Shown here: piece by piece, positions 1 through 7,574 of the stretch | Layout of the letters: each line of letters opens with the position of its first letter | Position numbering within the stretch: position 1 is the stretch's first letter | Assembly: GCA_964440115.1 (NCBI GenBank) | Contig: CAYTPV010000001.1 | Span: 434,001-498,000, forward strand | Length of the DNA stretch: 64,000 nucleotides | Origin: JAEWWD01 sp964440115 | Lineage (GTDB): Bacteria > Bacillota > Clostridia > Christensenellales > CAG-138 | Direction of reading: 5' to 3' | Notes under the pieces: generated by a model | Databases searched by the model: none | What the model was told of the DNA's origin: nothing | Seen by the model: only the letters and a program-made list of their open reading frames with translations | Position numbers and translations under genes: made by a program

Positions 1-252
1 TCAGCCGTTGCGCAGAAGAGCGGACTTTCCAAGAAGGATGCCGAAAAGGCCCTTACCGCCTTTACCGATGCTGTTACCGACTCCCTGAAGGCCGGCGAAA
101 AGGTACAGATGGTTGGCTTTGGCGTATTCGAAGTAAAGAGCCGCGAAGCACGCAAGGGTCATAACCCCATGACAGGCGCGGAAATCGACATTCCCGCCTC
201 CAAGGCGCCTTCCTTCAAGGCCGGCAAGGCTTTCAAGGACGCCCTGAACTAA
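1..252 (+). CDS. HU-family DNA-binding protein, 5' end outside the window
   Basis: The open frame runs from base 1 to a TAA and gives 83 residues, so only about the first eight residues are missing from a usual 90-residue HU protein. The visible part has the HU helix pair (KKDAEKALTAFTDAV), the beta segment GFGVFEV, the DNA-arm region with GHNP and the end motif PSFKAGKAFKDALN. HU forms dimers that bend and compact nucleoid DNA. A strong terminator follows 13 bases after the stop, so this is the last gene of its transcript. The family call is very safe. Whether the cell has other HU or IHF paralogues cannot be seen here. Confidence 0.95.
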   Translation, partial: SAVAQKSGLSKKDAEKALTAFTDAVTDSLKAGEKVQMVGFGVFEVKSREARKGHNPMTGAEIDIPASKAPSFKAGKAFKDALN

Positions 253-265
253 GCGCAAATTCACG

Positions 266-295
266 CGGGCCGCATCTTTGGATGCGGCCCGTTTT
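266..295 (+). terminator. Rho-independent terminator of the HU gene
   Basis: A perfect 11-bp stem (cgggccgcatc / gatgcggcccg) with a TTTG loop is followed by TTTT. It lies just after the HU stop codon. Confidence 0.92.
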
Positions 296-300
296 CTATT

Positions 301-731
301 CGCAAAAGCGGCATACCGCTTTTGCGAGACCGCTGCGTTGGGCTTTTCACAAATGCCTGCGCCCTAATGCCGCGGTCGGCATTTGCGCAAGGTGTCATTT
401 GCGACGCGCATGTCGTCGCAAATGACGTATTACATGGACAACGGCAACCTACCAAACGATAAAACTCAAAAAGCAACGGATAACGCTTTTGCCAACACAA
501 ACGATACGGCGATTTCTCATAGGCTTTATTCGCGAGCGGGCGATTGGTCGTGCGGCATCTGCCGCACATCATTCCTAAAAAAATACCCGAATGTATCATT
601 CGGGTGCATGTGCGGCGCGAGCGAAAGGCCTTGCATGGCAAGGCCTTCCTTGCAGAAACCGCCGGCCGCGCCAAAGGCGCAGGCGGTTTCTGCAAATACC
701 CACTGGCAAAGCTCGAAGAGCTTTGCCAGTG
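301..731. repeat. Modular hairpin repeat, family A, copy A1 (largest copy)
   Basis: This 430-base intergenic stretch has no convincing gene but is almost entirely made of inverted repeats. Examples: gcaaaagcgg/ccgcttttgc (302-325), gtcatttgcgac/gtcgcaaatgac (394-405 with 415-426), acccgaatg/cattcgggt (585-605), aaggcc stems near 627-649, a long stem near 653-694 with gcagaaaccgcc/ggcggtttctgc, and cactggcaaagctc/gagctttgccagtg (701-731). The block from about 520 to 731 reappears in the opposite orientation at 59.4-59.6 kb with the same module order but different stem sequences. It lies between the ends of two convergent genes. The function is unknown. Confidence 0.7.
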
Positions 732-769
732 AAACTCAAAAAAGCGGCAAATGCCGCTTTTTTGAGTTT
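732..769. terminator. Bidirectional terminator between HU region and cysteine-rich gene
   Basis: Two 18-base arms (aaactcaaaaaagcggca and its complement) flank a two-base loop. Runs of six A and six T inside the arms give a U-tract on either strand. It sits 24 bases beyond the stop of the minus-strand gene at 793. Confidence 0.8.
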
Positions 770-792
770 GGCGCTTATTGTCTTTCAGCCGC

Positions 793-1635
793 TTATTTGC
801 TGCAGCTGTAGAGACCGCTGTTTTTAAGCTGGTTCAGAATGTCGGCTGCCTTCGCGCTGTTGCAGGAAGAGCCGGACTGACTCTTCGCCTGGTCGATCAG
901 CTTCTGCGCTGCTGCCTGGATATCCGCTGTGTTGGCGGATTTCACGGCGGAGCCGCTCTTCGGGCAAGTGCTGCCGGAAGATACGCTGCTCTTCGAGCAG
1001 GTGCTGCCGGTAGGGCAAGTGCTTGTCGGGCAAGAGCTGCCTGTCGGGCAGGTACTCGTCGGGCAAGTGCTTGTCGGGCAGGAGCTGCTCTTCGGGCAAG
1101 TGGACTTGCTGGCGACATACTTGCTCACTGCGTCCTTAACGCTGCTCGGATCAGTGGTGGCCTTGGGCGCTACTGCGGAGGTTACTGCATTGTCATTAGA
1201 GGATACGCACTGATTCTTGGCGCAGCTGGACTTTGTGCAGGATGCCTTTGCACAATTGGCGACTGCACAGCCGTTCGCGGAGCAATCAGCCTGCGTGCAG
1301 GCGTTATTAGCCGCGCTTGTGCCGGTGGGGCAGTTTGCCGCTTTGCTGTTGCTGATGGTTGCCGCTTTGACATTGCTGGTAGGGCAGTTTGCCGACGCTG
1401 TCTGCGTATCGCCCGCATTGGTCACGCTGTTGGGACAGGTACCGTATTTTTCAAGCTGAGAAATACTCAAACCGCATGCTTCCAGTTTGGCCAGGATATC
1501 CTTGCTGCTCAGGCTGCTGGGCAGCGCCGAGCTCGCATTGCAGGTGGACGCAGCCAATGCCGGAACAGCTGCAGCAAGTACGAGCACCAGGGTCAGGGCA
1601 ATACCTATCGTCTTCTTTTGCAGGATTCGCTTCAT
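793..1635 (-). CDS. Secreted cysteine-rich repeat protein of unknown function
   Basis: A 280-residue protein with a textbook signal peptide: KRILQKK, a hydrophobic core and an AxA site (VPALA then AST) near residue 29. The mature part has about 22 cysteines. They cluster as CxxxC and CxxxxC units in residues 80-145 (for example ADCSANGC, NCAKASCTKSSC) and as tandem CPTSTCPTG repeats around residues 180-225. Two short segments, KDILAKLEACGLS near the start and ADILNQLKNSGLY at the end, resemble each other and may be small helical capping modules. Ser, Thr, Asn and Ala dominate the rest. A good ribosome binding site (aaggaga) precedes the ATG. I do not recognise a family. A surface, sheath or spore-coat-like role is possible only by composition. 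Confidence 0.85.
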   Translation of the reverse strand: MKRILQKKTIGIALTLVLVLAAAVPALAASTCNASSALPSSLSSKDILAKLEACGLSISQLEKYGTCPNSVTNAGDTQTASANCPTSNVKAATISNSKAANCPTGTSAANNACTQADCSANGCAVANCAKASCTKSSCAKNQCVSSNDNAVTSAVAPKATTDPSSVKDAVSKYVASKSTCPKSSSCPTSTCPTSTCPTGSSCPTSTCPTGSTCSKSSVSSGSTCPKSGSAVKSANTADIQAAAQKLIDQAKSQSGSSCNSAKAADILNQLKNSGLYSCSK

Positions 1636-1986
1636 TTCCGTACATCTCCTTCGCTTTGATGAATGTATAATAACATAGTTTATGCATACATTCCAGTGAA
1701 GAGATTATTAACAAAACTCCTATTTTACTTGATTATTTAAAATTTTATATTGCATACTGGAACAAGTTCCACAATAAGGAAAATTGGATTTTATGAAATT
1801 ATTACGAGTAATCCTTCATTTTGGTGTTTGTATACATCCGCAAACCGCCGCTCTGCGGCAGATTTGTTATTGAAATATCAAGCGGCACCTGGGATTAAAT
1901 CCGTCTAAAAATCAACGAAACACGACTATACTTGCTTCGTTTGAACGCACTATACTGAACACATAGCAGGCGGGGAGGATATCTGT
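1636..1986. other. AT-rich divergent intergenic region
   Basis: This 350-base spacer separates the divergent cysteine-rich gene and the AraC-type regulator and must hold both promoters. On the minus strand there is CATAAACTATG around 1688-1698, which loosely fits a sporulation-type minus-10. On the plus strand TATACT lies at 1951-1956 without a clear minus-35. The base composition is clearly more AT-rich than the rest of the window. No hairpin repeat or small gene stands out. Confidence 0.4.
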
Positions 1987-2907
1987 ATGGAATATATGTC
2001 GGTATCGGAAACGGCCGCAAAATGGCGCATTACACCCCGGCAGGTGCAGGCGCTCTGCCGCAAAGGAAAGGTTGCAAACGCGAAGCGTATCAGCCGCGCA
2101 TGGGTAATTCCTTCTGACGCCCAAAAGCCGTCGGACGGCCGGCGCAGATATCCGGCGGAGGAACAATCCCTGCGCGCGTACAGCGGCATGACGATACCTG
2201 ATCCATCCCTGCTGGCGGATATTATCGAATTCTTTCCGTATCCCATCCACGTGTACGCGGCGGACGGAACCATGGTGATGACCAACCGGGCGTTCCTGCA
2301 TTTGTTTAACATCAAGGGGCCCGAACGCGTAATCGGCAAATTCAACGTGCTGACCGATCCGCTCATGGAAAAGCAGGGCGTGAAGCAGGAAGTACTCAGG
2401 ACATTCCGGGGAGAAACCGTGCAGAAGGCGGATGTCCGTGTTCCGCTGCCGGCCATTATGGAAGAATTCGGCGGCAGGGAGCTTTCCTTCAGCGGCTTGT
2501 TTCAGAACATCACCTCATTTCCCGTATATGTAAAGGACAGCTTCTACGTTGTCGCCGTTTTCGTAACGTCGCGTGTATATACGGATAAACAGGAAATCGC
2601 GGCCGCCAAGGAGTACATCGTTTCGCACTGGCTGGAGGAATTCGACCTCGACCGTCTGGCGGCCTGTGTCAACCTGAGCCGGTATCATTTTGCCCGGCTG
2701 TTCAAGAAACACACCGGCATGACGCCGTATAAGTATTATCAGGATATCAAACTCGATCGTCTCAAGGATGCGCTCTGCGACAGAAGCCTTTCCGTCACGC
2801 AGGCCTTTGAAGCGTGCGGCGTGACCTACAGCGGAAATTATGCGCGCATATTCCGCGAGAAGGTTGGCATGACTCCTTCGCAGTTCAGAAAATCCATGCC
2901 TGTCTGA
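1987..2907 (+). CDS. AraC-family regulator with N-terminal excisionase-like helix-turn-helix and PAS domain
   Basis: The 306-residue protein starts with a MerR/excisionase-like DNA-reading motif (SVSETAAKWRITPRQVQALCRKGKV, then ISRAWVIPSDA, about residues 5-45). A PAS-like sensor region follows around residues 70-200 (FFPYPIHVYAADGTMVMTNRAF). The end is a complete AraC double helix-turn-helix from about residue 208 (LDRLAACVNLSRYHFARLFKKHTGMTPYKY ... GNYARIFREKVGMTPSQFR). It is therefore a cytoplasmic transcription factor probably gated by a small molecule bound in the PAS pocket. The ATG has a good ribosome binding site (ggggagg). No neighbour shows its target. It is divergent from the cysteine-rich gene, which makes that gene one candidate. 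Confidence 0.85.
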   Translation: MEYMSVSETAAKWRITPRQVQALCRKGKVANAKRISRAWVIPSDAQKPSDGRRRYPAEEQSLRAYSGMTIPDPSLLADIIEFFPYPIHVYAADGTMVMTNRAFLHLFNIKGPERVIGKFNVLTDPLMEKQGVKQEVLRTFRGETVQKADVRVPLPAIMEEFGGRELSFSGLFQNITSFPVYVKDSFYVVAVFVTSRVYTDKQEIAAAKEYIVSHWLEEFDLDRLAACVNLSRYHFARLFKKHTGMTPYKYYQDIKLDRLKDALCDRSLSVTQAFEACGVTYSGNYARIFREKVGMTPSQFRKSMPV

Positions 2908-2979
2908 GCCGTGGTCTTTCATCCCCTGATTTGGCAAGCAGCGAAAGAATAGTTGTACAGTTGTTCTTAAAAGAAAAGA

Positions 2980-3004
2980 GGCCGCCCTAAGGCGGCCCTT
3001 CTGT
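2980..3004. terminator. Terminator between AraC-type gene and ACT-domain gene
   Basis: ggccgcc-CTAA-ggcggcc stem followed by CTTCTGTTT on the plus strand and an A/T-rich stretch on the other side. It lies between two convergent genes and could serve both. Confidence 0.7.
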
Positions 3005-3030
3005 TTAATATATGCCAGCACAATGCACAG

Positions 3031-3399
3031 TCAGCGAAGCACGTCGTATCCCGCGGCCGTCAGCGACGACAGCGCCTGATCCAACGCTTCTTTTTTGGTC
3101 AGGATATAATCCGTCCGATAGGTGGATACCGCGAATATGCCGATTTTCGCGTCCGCAAGCACCGACGCGATGCCTGCCAATATGCCGGTCAGGGAAAAAT
3201 CCAGTTCCCCCTGCACACGAAAGGCCTTCCATCCGGCGTCGCATCGGATGGCGTTTGCGGGAACGCTTGCGCTTTGGCACACCACGGATACTTCTTCATC
3301 CGTTTTCCCAACGAATAAGACAGCGCCGGAAAAATCCACGCAGGTAATATCCGCTACCTCGCAAATGGAGAATTCCTGTTTTAGAACTTCCAGAACCAT
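3031..3399 (-). CDS. Small ACT-domain protein, probable last gene of the met operon
   Basis: A 122-residue protein made of two ACT-like halves. The second half has the regulatory signature GILAGIASVLADAKIGIFAVSTYRTDYIL, as in the COG3603 group of small ACT proteins related to aspartokinase regulatory domains. Such domains bind amino acids. No catalytic domain is present. It starts 62 bases after metAA with a good ribosome binding site (aggggagg), so it is probably co-transcribed with metY-metAA. An amino-acid sensing role for methionine, threonine or lysine would fit the operon, but the ligand is inference. Confidence 0.8.
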   Translation of the reverse strand: MVLEVLKQEFSICEVADITCVDFSGAVLFVGKTDEEVSVVCQSASVPANAIRCDAGWKAFRVQGELDFSLTGILAGIASVLADAKIGIFAVSTYRTDYILTKKEALDQALSSLTAAGYDVLR

Positions 3400-3461
3400 A
3401 TCGTTCCTCCCCTAAGCGCACCAAGCGAACGCAAACGCTGTTCCAGCTCAGAAACCATCCG

Positions 3462-4394
3462 TCAGTTATGCCTGTAATCGCGTATCTGCCGCACCTCGTA
3501 GGGCGTTTCCTGATACACGAAGTAGTTGAGCCAGTTGCCGAACAGCATATTGCCGTGTGCGCGCCATGTGACGCGCGGCGGCTTGGTACAGTCATTTTCC
3601 GGGTAATAGTTGAAGGGCGGTTCTATGGGCAGCCCCGCTGCCACATCGCGCTTGTATTCGAGTTCCAGCGTTTCGGGGTCGTATTCCCCATGGCCGGTTA
3701 CGAATACGCGCCGCCCGTCGCGGCTGGCGGCGAGATACAGACCGGCCTGCTCCGAGGTAGCGAGCACCTCGAGAGCCGGGTTTGCCTGCACATCGGCTAC
3801 GCGCACGGTGGTGTGGCGGCTGTGCGGAGCGTAAAACAAATCGTCAAAGCCGCGCAGCAGCCGATGCGTACGATTTTCCACCGTATGCGGATACACACCA
3901 AACAGCTTTTTGGGCAGCGGCTGCTTATCGATGCCGTAATAATAGTAGAGTGCCGCCTGCGCGCCCCAGCAGATAAACAGCGTAGAAAACACGTTTTCCG
4001 TAGCCCAGTCCAGCACCTGCGTGAGTTCCTGCCAATAGGCGACCTCTTTAAACGGCATTTGTTCGACGGGCGCGCCGGTGATGATGAGTCCGTCAAACTG
4101 CTCGTCTTTCACCTCGTCAAACGTGCGGTAAAAGGTATCGAGGTGATTGTGGTCGGTATTGCGCGGCTGATAGCTGGCCGTGCGCAGCAGCGTAAGATCC
4201 ACTTGCAGCGACGTGTTACCAAGAAGCCGCAGAAGCTGCGTTTCGGTGACCGTCTTGGTGGGCATGAGGTTGAGCGCCGCTATGCGCAGCGGGCGGATAT
4301 CCTGCCGAACCGCGCGTTCTTCCGTCATGACGAATATGTTTTCGCTTGAAAGTATGTCATAGGCCGGCAGGCCGTTGGGTATTTTAACCGGCAT
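3462..4394 (-). CDS. metAA: Homoserine O-acetyltransferase (MetA-type)
   Basis: This is a full-length 310-residue member of the MetA glutamine-amidotransferase-like family, which activates homoserine for methionine synthesis. Catalytic residues align by number with the characterised enzymes: Cys142 in ICWGAQA and His235/Glu237 in GHGEYD. Residue 111 is Glu (TGAPVEQM). In this family Glu111 marks acetyl-CoA use, while Gly111 marks succinyl-CoA use. The product is therefore most likely O-acetylhomoserine, which matches the O-acetylhomoserine sulfhydrylase gene 14 bases upstream. Ribosome binding site aaggagg is well placed before ATG. Expression should follow the leader peptide and attenuator in front of metY. 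Confidence 0.95.
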   Translation of the reverse strand: MPVKIPNGLPAYDILSSENIFVMTEERAVRQDIRPLRIAALNLMPTKTVTETQLLRLLGNTSLQVDLTLLRTASYQPRNTDHNHLDTFYRTFDEVKDEQFDGLIITGAPVEQMPFKEVAYWQELTQVLDWATENVFSTLFICWGAQAALYYYYGIDKQPLPKKLFGVYPHTVENRTHRLLRGFDDLFYAPHSRHTTVRVADVQANPALEVLATSEQAGLYLAASRDGRRVFVTGHGEYDPETLELEYKRDVAAGLPIEPPFNYYPENDCTKPPRVTWRAHGNMLFGNWLNYFVYQETPYEVRQIRDYRHN

Positions 4395-4408
4395 TCTTTA
4401 TTCCTCCT

Positions 4409-5692
4409 TCAGGATTTGGATCGTTCGAGCGCCTGCGCGAGATCGTCGATAAGATCCTGCGGGTCCTCGATGCCGATGGAAAGCCTTATCATATCCGCGG
4501 ATACGCCCGCGGCGATGAGGCCCTCTTCATCGAGCTGCGAATGCGTCGTGCTTGCGGGGTGCACCACAAGAGAGCGCACGTCGGATACGTTGGCGAGCAG
4601 CGAGAACAGCTCCAGCGCATCGATAAAGCGCCGGCCCGCTTCCAAGCCGCCCTTGATACCGAATGTGAATATGCCGCCGCAGCCCTTCGGGAAGTATTTC
4701 TGCGCACGGGCATAGTACTTATCTCCCTTGAGGCCGGGATAATTCACCCAGGAGACCTGCGGGTGATTGTTCAGGTATTCGGCGATGATCTGCGCATTTT
4801 CAGAATGCTTTTTCATGCGCAGGCTGAGCGTTTCAATGCCCTGCAGCAACAAAAACGCGTTGAACGGGGAAAGGCACGCGCCCGTATCGCGCAAAAAGCC
4901 CGCGCGCAGCTTGGCAAGATAGCCCGCTTCGCCCAAGTCGGCGTACACGAGGCCGTGGTAGCTGCCGTCCGGCGTATTGTATTCCTTGAAGCGGGGGTTG
5001 CTTTTAAAGCTGAACGTACCAAGATCCGTTACGGAGCCGCCCATGGAACTGCCATGGCCGCCCATGTATTTGGTGAGAGAATGCACGACGATATCGATTC
5101 CGTGCGCCTTTGCGTCAAACAGATAGGGGGTGCCGAATGTGTTATCCGCGATGAGCGGCAGGCCGTGTTTGTGGGCTAAAGCAGCGATAGCTTCCACATC
5201 GGGGATGTTGATGTTGGGATTGCCAAGCGTTTCGATGTAAATGCAGCGTGTTTTGTCGCTGATACAGGACTCGATGGCCGCAAGGTTTTCAGGGTCAACC
5301 TGATGTACCTTAATGCCATAGCGCAGCTCGAAGCGATTGAAGAACAGCGTATAGGTGCCGCCGTATATGGTGGCGGCGGATATGATTTCGCTGCCGCTTT
5401 CGGCGAGATTCTGCACCGCCGCAAGTATGGCTGCCATGCCGGAAGCAAAGCATACCGCGCCCACGCCGCCTTCGAGCGCCGCAACGCGCTGCTCAAGCAC
5501 CGATGTAGTAGGGTTTGCAAGACGTGTGTATATGCTGCCGGGTTTTGTCAGCGAAAACTGCGCGGCGGCGTCTGCAGCATCTTCAAACTGATAGGCAGTA
5601 GTCTGGTAAATGGGAACCGCGCGCGCACCGGTTGTGGGATCGGGGCTGTAGCCCGCGTGCGCCTGCAGGGTTTCAAAACGGTAATTCTTCAT
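4409..5692 (-). CDS. metY: O-acetylhomoserine sulfhydrylase
   Basis: A 427-residue PLP enzyme of the Cys/Met metabolism (gamma-family). It condenses O-acetylhomoserine with sulfide to give homocysteine. The PLP lysine is Lys208 in HSLTKYMGGHGSSMGG. The N-terminal ETLQAHAGYSPDPTTGARAVPIYQTT and the roughly 430-residue length fit MetY better than the shorter MetB/MetC. It is the first structural gene after the Met-rich leader peptide (5800-5898) and a 13-bp terminator hairpin, and metAA follows at once. Together they convert homoserine to homocysteine, which MetH (22-24 kb) methylates. Start chosen at ATG with aaggaga nine bases upstream. Confidence 0.95.
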   Translation of the reverse strand: MKNYRFETLQAHAGYSPDPTTGARAVPIYQTTAYQFEDAADAAAQFSLTKPGSIYTRLANPTTSVLEQRVAALEGGVGAVCFASGMAAILAAVQNLAESGSEIISAATIYGGTYTLFFNRFELRYGIKVHQVDPENLAAIESCISDKTRCIYIETLGNPNINIPDVEAIAALAHKHGLPLIADNTFGTPYLFDAKAHGIDIVVHSLTKYMGGHGSSMGGSVTDLGTFSFKSNPRFKEYNTPDGSYHGLVYADLGEAGYLAKLRAGFLRDTGACLSPFNAFLLLQGIETLSLRMKKHSENAQIIAEYLNNHPQVSWVNYPGLKGDKYYARAQKYFPKGCGGIFTFGIKGGLEAGRRFIDALELFSLLANVSDVRSLVVHPASTTHSQLDEEGLIAAGVSADMIRLSIGIEDPQDLIDDLAQALERSKS

Positions 5693-5740
5693 GCGTAATC
5701 TCTCCTTCTATATTCTAATTTTGTGCTGATTATAAACAAA

Positions 5741-5770
5741 GGCCCTGCTTCGCGTTTGCGAAGCAGGGCC
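5741..5770 (-). terminator. Attenuator terminator between Met leader peptide and metY
   Basis: Perfect 13-bp stem (GGCCCTGCTTCGC on the transcript) with a four-base loop, followed by TTTGTTT. It ends about 48 bases before metY. A competing pairing is possible: transcript AGCAGG (complement of 5783-5788) with CCTGCT in the terminator 5' arm (complement of 5762-5767). This would prevent terminator formation. Confidence 0.88.
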
Positions 5771-5799
5771 AAATAACTTAAGCCTGCTAAACTGCCGAT

Positions 5800-5898
5800 T
5801 TAGATCGGCATTCGCAACACGCAAAGCGGCGCGGAACACATCATTCCGCGCATGCGCATCATCATGCTGCCAACGTTGAACGGCTTCCTATGCTTCAT
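5800..5898 (-). CDS. Methionine-rich leader peptide (metY operon)
   Basis: A 32-codon open frame with a strong ribosome binding site (aaggagga) and an ATG. Eight of its 32 residues are Met, including the run SMMMRMRGMM at residues 11-20, followed by CSAP. The stop codon lies inside a small hairpin (TGCCGAT/ATCGGCA), after which come a possible antiterminator strand and the 13-bp terminator. This is the classical layout of ribosome-mediated attenuation: when charged Met-tRNA is scarce the ribosome would stall on the Met run and change downstream folding. A second leader before metF has the related motif SMMMxMxGxMxSAPxxxLR, which argues strongly that the frame is translated and conserved. Direction of control is inferred from this layout, not shown. 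Confidence 0.85.
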   Translation of the reverse strand: MKHRKPFNVGSMMMRMRGMMCSAPLCVLRMPI

Positions 5899-5937
5899 AG
5901 AATGTGTTCCTCCTTCCCTCGCGTGTCGGTATTTGCA

Positions 5938-5966
5938 ATAGTATATGAGCGTCGCGGCGTTGTCAA
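5938..5966 (-). promoter_or_regulatory. Promoter of the metY leader operon
   Basis: TTGACA (complement of 5961-5966), 17-base spacer, TACTAT (complement of 5938-5943). The 14 bases around the minus-35 (ggcgttgtcaagcg on the plus strand) are identical to those at the metF leader promoter. Confidence 0.8.
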
Positions 5967-6002
5967 GCGGAAAATTCGCCCTGCAATACTTAAAAATATG
6001 CG

Positions 6003-7352
6003 TTAGTAGGCGACGCCCTGGGCGATCATGGCGTCGGCCACCTTGAGGAAGCCCGCGATATTCGCACCCAGCACCAGATTGCCCCGCATGCCGTACTCTT
6101 CAGCTGTTGTCCATGCCTTCTGGTAAATACCCTTCATGATGGATTGCAGCATGACATCCACTTCCTCGAACGTCCAGCTCAGCCGCTGGCTGTTCTGGGA
6201 CATCTCCAGCGCCGAAGTTGCAACGCCGCCGGCATTGGCCGCCTTGCCCGGCCCATACAGCACGCCACCTGCCATCAGCGCTTCCACCGCGCCTGGTGTG
6301 CAGGGCATGTTGGCCCCTTCGGCCACCGCGATGCAGCCGTTGCCGATTAGCGCTTTGGCCGCCTGCGTGTTCAGTTCGTTCTGCGTGGCACAGGGCAGCG
6401 CAATCTCGCATGGAATATTCCATATACCGTCGCAACCCTCGTGGTATTCTGCGCCGGGCACATATTTTATATACTCATGAAGGCGGCAACGCTCCACCTC
6501 TTTGATCCGTTTGACGATATCCAGCTTTACGCCGTCGCGGTCATAAATATAGCCGCACGAATCGCTCATAGCCACCACCTTGCCGCCAAGCGCCGTAGCC
6601 TTTTCGTTGGCATAAATGGCCACATTTCCGGAGCCGGAGATCACCACCGTTTTTCCTTTAAGCGATTCACCCGCGCCGGCAAGCATTTCCTGCACAAAAT
6701 AGCAGACGCCGTAGCCTGTGGCTTCTGTGCGTACCAGCGACCCGCCGTAGCAAAGCCCCTTGCCGGTGAGCACACCAGTAGCTTCGTTGCGCAGCCGCTT
6801 ATACTGCCCGTACAGATAACCGATTTCGCGCGCACCCACGCCAATATCCCCAGCCGGCACGTCAGTATCCGGGCCGATGTGCCGGCACAGCTCCGTCATG
6901 TAGGATTGGCAGAAGGCCATGACTTCATAATCACTTTTGCCCTTGGGGTCAAAATCCGCACCGCCTTTTGCGCCGCCGATGGGCAGACCGGTCAGCGCGT
7001 TTTTGAATATCTGCTCAAACCCCAAAAACTTGAGTATGGAAGCATTGACCGACGGGTGCAGCCGCAAGCCGCCCTTGTAAGGGCCGATGGCGGAGTTGAA
7101 CTGGAAGCGGTAGCCGCGGTTGACATGCACGCGGCGGTTGTCATCCAACCAACTGATGCGGAACTGTATGGAGCGCTCCGGCTCCGCGATGCGTTCAAGT
7201 ATGCCCAGCCGCTGCAGCTCGGGCCGCCGTTCCACTACCGGCCCAAGCGTAGAGAGCACCTCCTGCGCCGCTTGCAGAAACTCAGTCTCATGAGGGTTAC
7301 GCTTTGCAAGCGTATCCAATACGCTCGCAATATAGGAATTGTATAATTGCAT
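6003..7352 (-). CDS. gdhA: NADP-type glutamate dehydrogenase
   Basis: The 449-residue protein matches the hexameric family I glutamate dehydrogenases over its whole length. Substrate-site motifs are visible: PYKGGLRLHPSVN with the glutamate-binding lysine, GGAKGGADFDPKGKSD with the catalytic lysine, and a dinucleotide fold with SGSGNVA. The enzyme makes glutamate from 2-oxoglutarate and ammonia, the nitrogen donor for many of the pathways in this window. Start chosen at ATG (MQLYNSYI) with taggagg seven bases upstream, rather than an earlier in-frame alternative codon. No clear terminator is seen between this gene and the metY leader promoter, so some read-through is possible. Confidence 0.95.
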   Translation of the reverse strand: MQLYNSYIASVLDTLAKRNPHETEFLQAAQEVLSTLGPVVERRPELQRLGILERIAEPERSIQFRISWLDDNRRVHVNRGYRFQFNSAIGPYKGGLRLHPSVNASILKFLGFEQIFKNALTGLPIGGAKGGADFDPKGKSDYEVMAFCQSYMTELCRHIGPDTDVPAGDIGVGAREIGYLYGQYKRLRNEATGVLTGKGLCYGGSLVRTEATGYGVCYFVQEMLAGAGESLKGKTVVISGSGNVAIYANEKATALGGKVVAMSDSCGYIYDRDGVKLDIVKRIKEVERCRLHEYIKYVPGAEYHEGCDGIWNIPCEIALPCATQNELNTQAAKALIGNGCIAVAEGANMPCTPGAVEALMAGGVLYGPGKAANAGGVATSALEMSQNSQRLSWTFEEVDVMLQSIMKGIYQKAWTTAEEYGMRGNLVLGANIAGFLKVADAMIAQGVAY

Positions 7353-7574
7353 ATTGCCTCCTAGCAATTTGTAGTCATCGGTACGCTCCGCTCCATGCAG
7401 ACCTTCCCCGTTTTGCCATCTTGCTACGGGGAATATGCAAATAACGGCAATATATTCGCCATTTATCCGTATATTTGAATAAATTCGGGATCAATGATTC
7501 GCATCCAAATGTGTCTGGCCATGACAGCCATATATAGTATACAACGTAAAAATGAAAAATCAATCCTTTTATTA
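7353..7574. other. gdhA 5' leader and promoter region
   Basis: About 220 bases between gdhA and the upstream terminator. It is AT-rich toward the far end, where TATACT (minus strand, near 7535-7541) is the best minus-10 candidate. No good minus-35 is visible. A hairpin with ccccgt/acgggg arms lies near 7406-7431. No riboswitch motif was recognised. Confidence 0.4.

Noticed and set aside
301..827. Open frames in several phases through the A1 repeat region
   Set aside because: They run through hairpins, lack good ribosome sites and do not resemble proteins. The sequence is better explained by inverted repeats.
1000..1110. CRISPR-like short direct repeats
   Set aside because: The repeats are in-frame codons of the cysteine-rich protein (CPTSTCPTG) without spacers of constant length.
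3468..4349. Long open frame on the plus strand opposite metAA
   Set aside because: It is a shadow of metAA caused by GC-rich codons. The minus-strand protein has all catalytic residues.
5693..6002. SAM riboswitch upstream of metY
   Set aside because: The leader does not show the SAM-I helix pattern. Its length is accounted for by the leader peptide, a small hairpin and the terminator.
7375..7563. 62-codon frame upstream of gdhA
   Set aside because: No ribosome site and no plausible protein features. It overlaps the expected promoter and leader.
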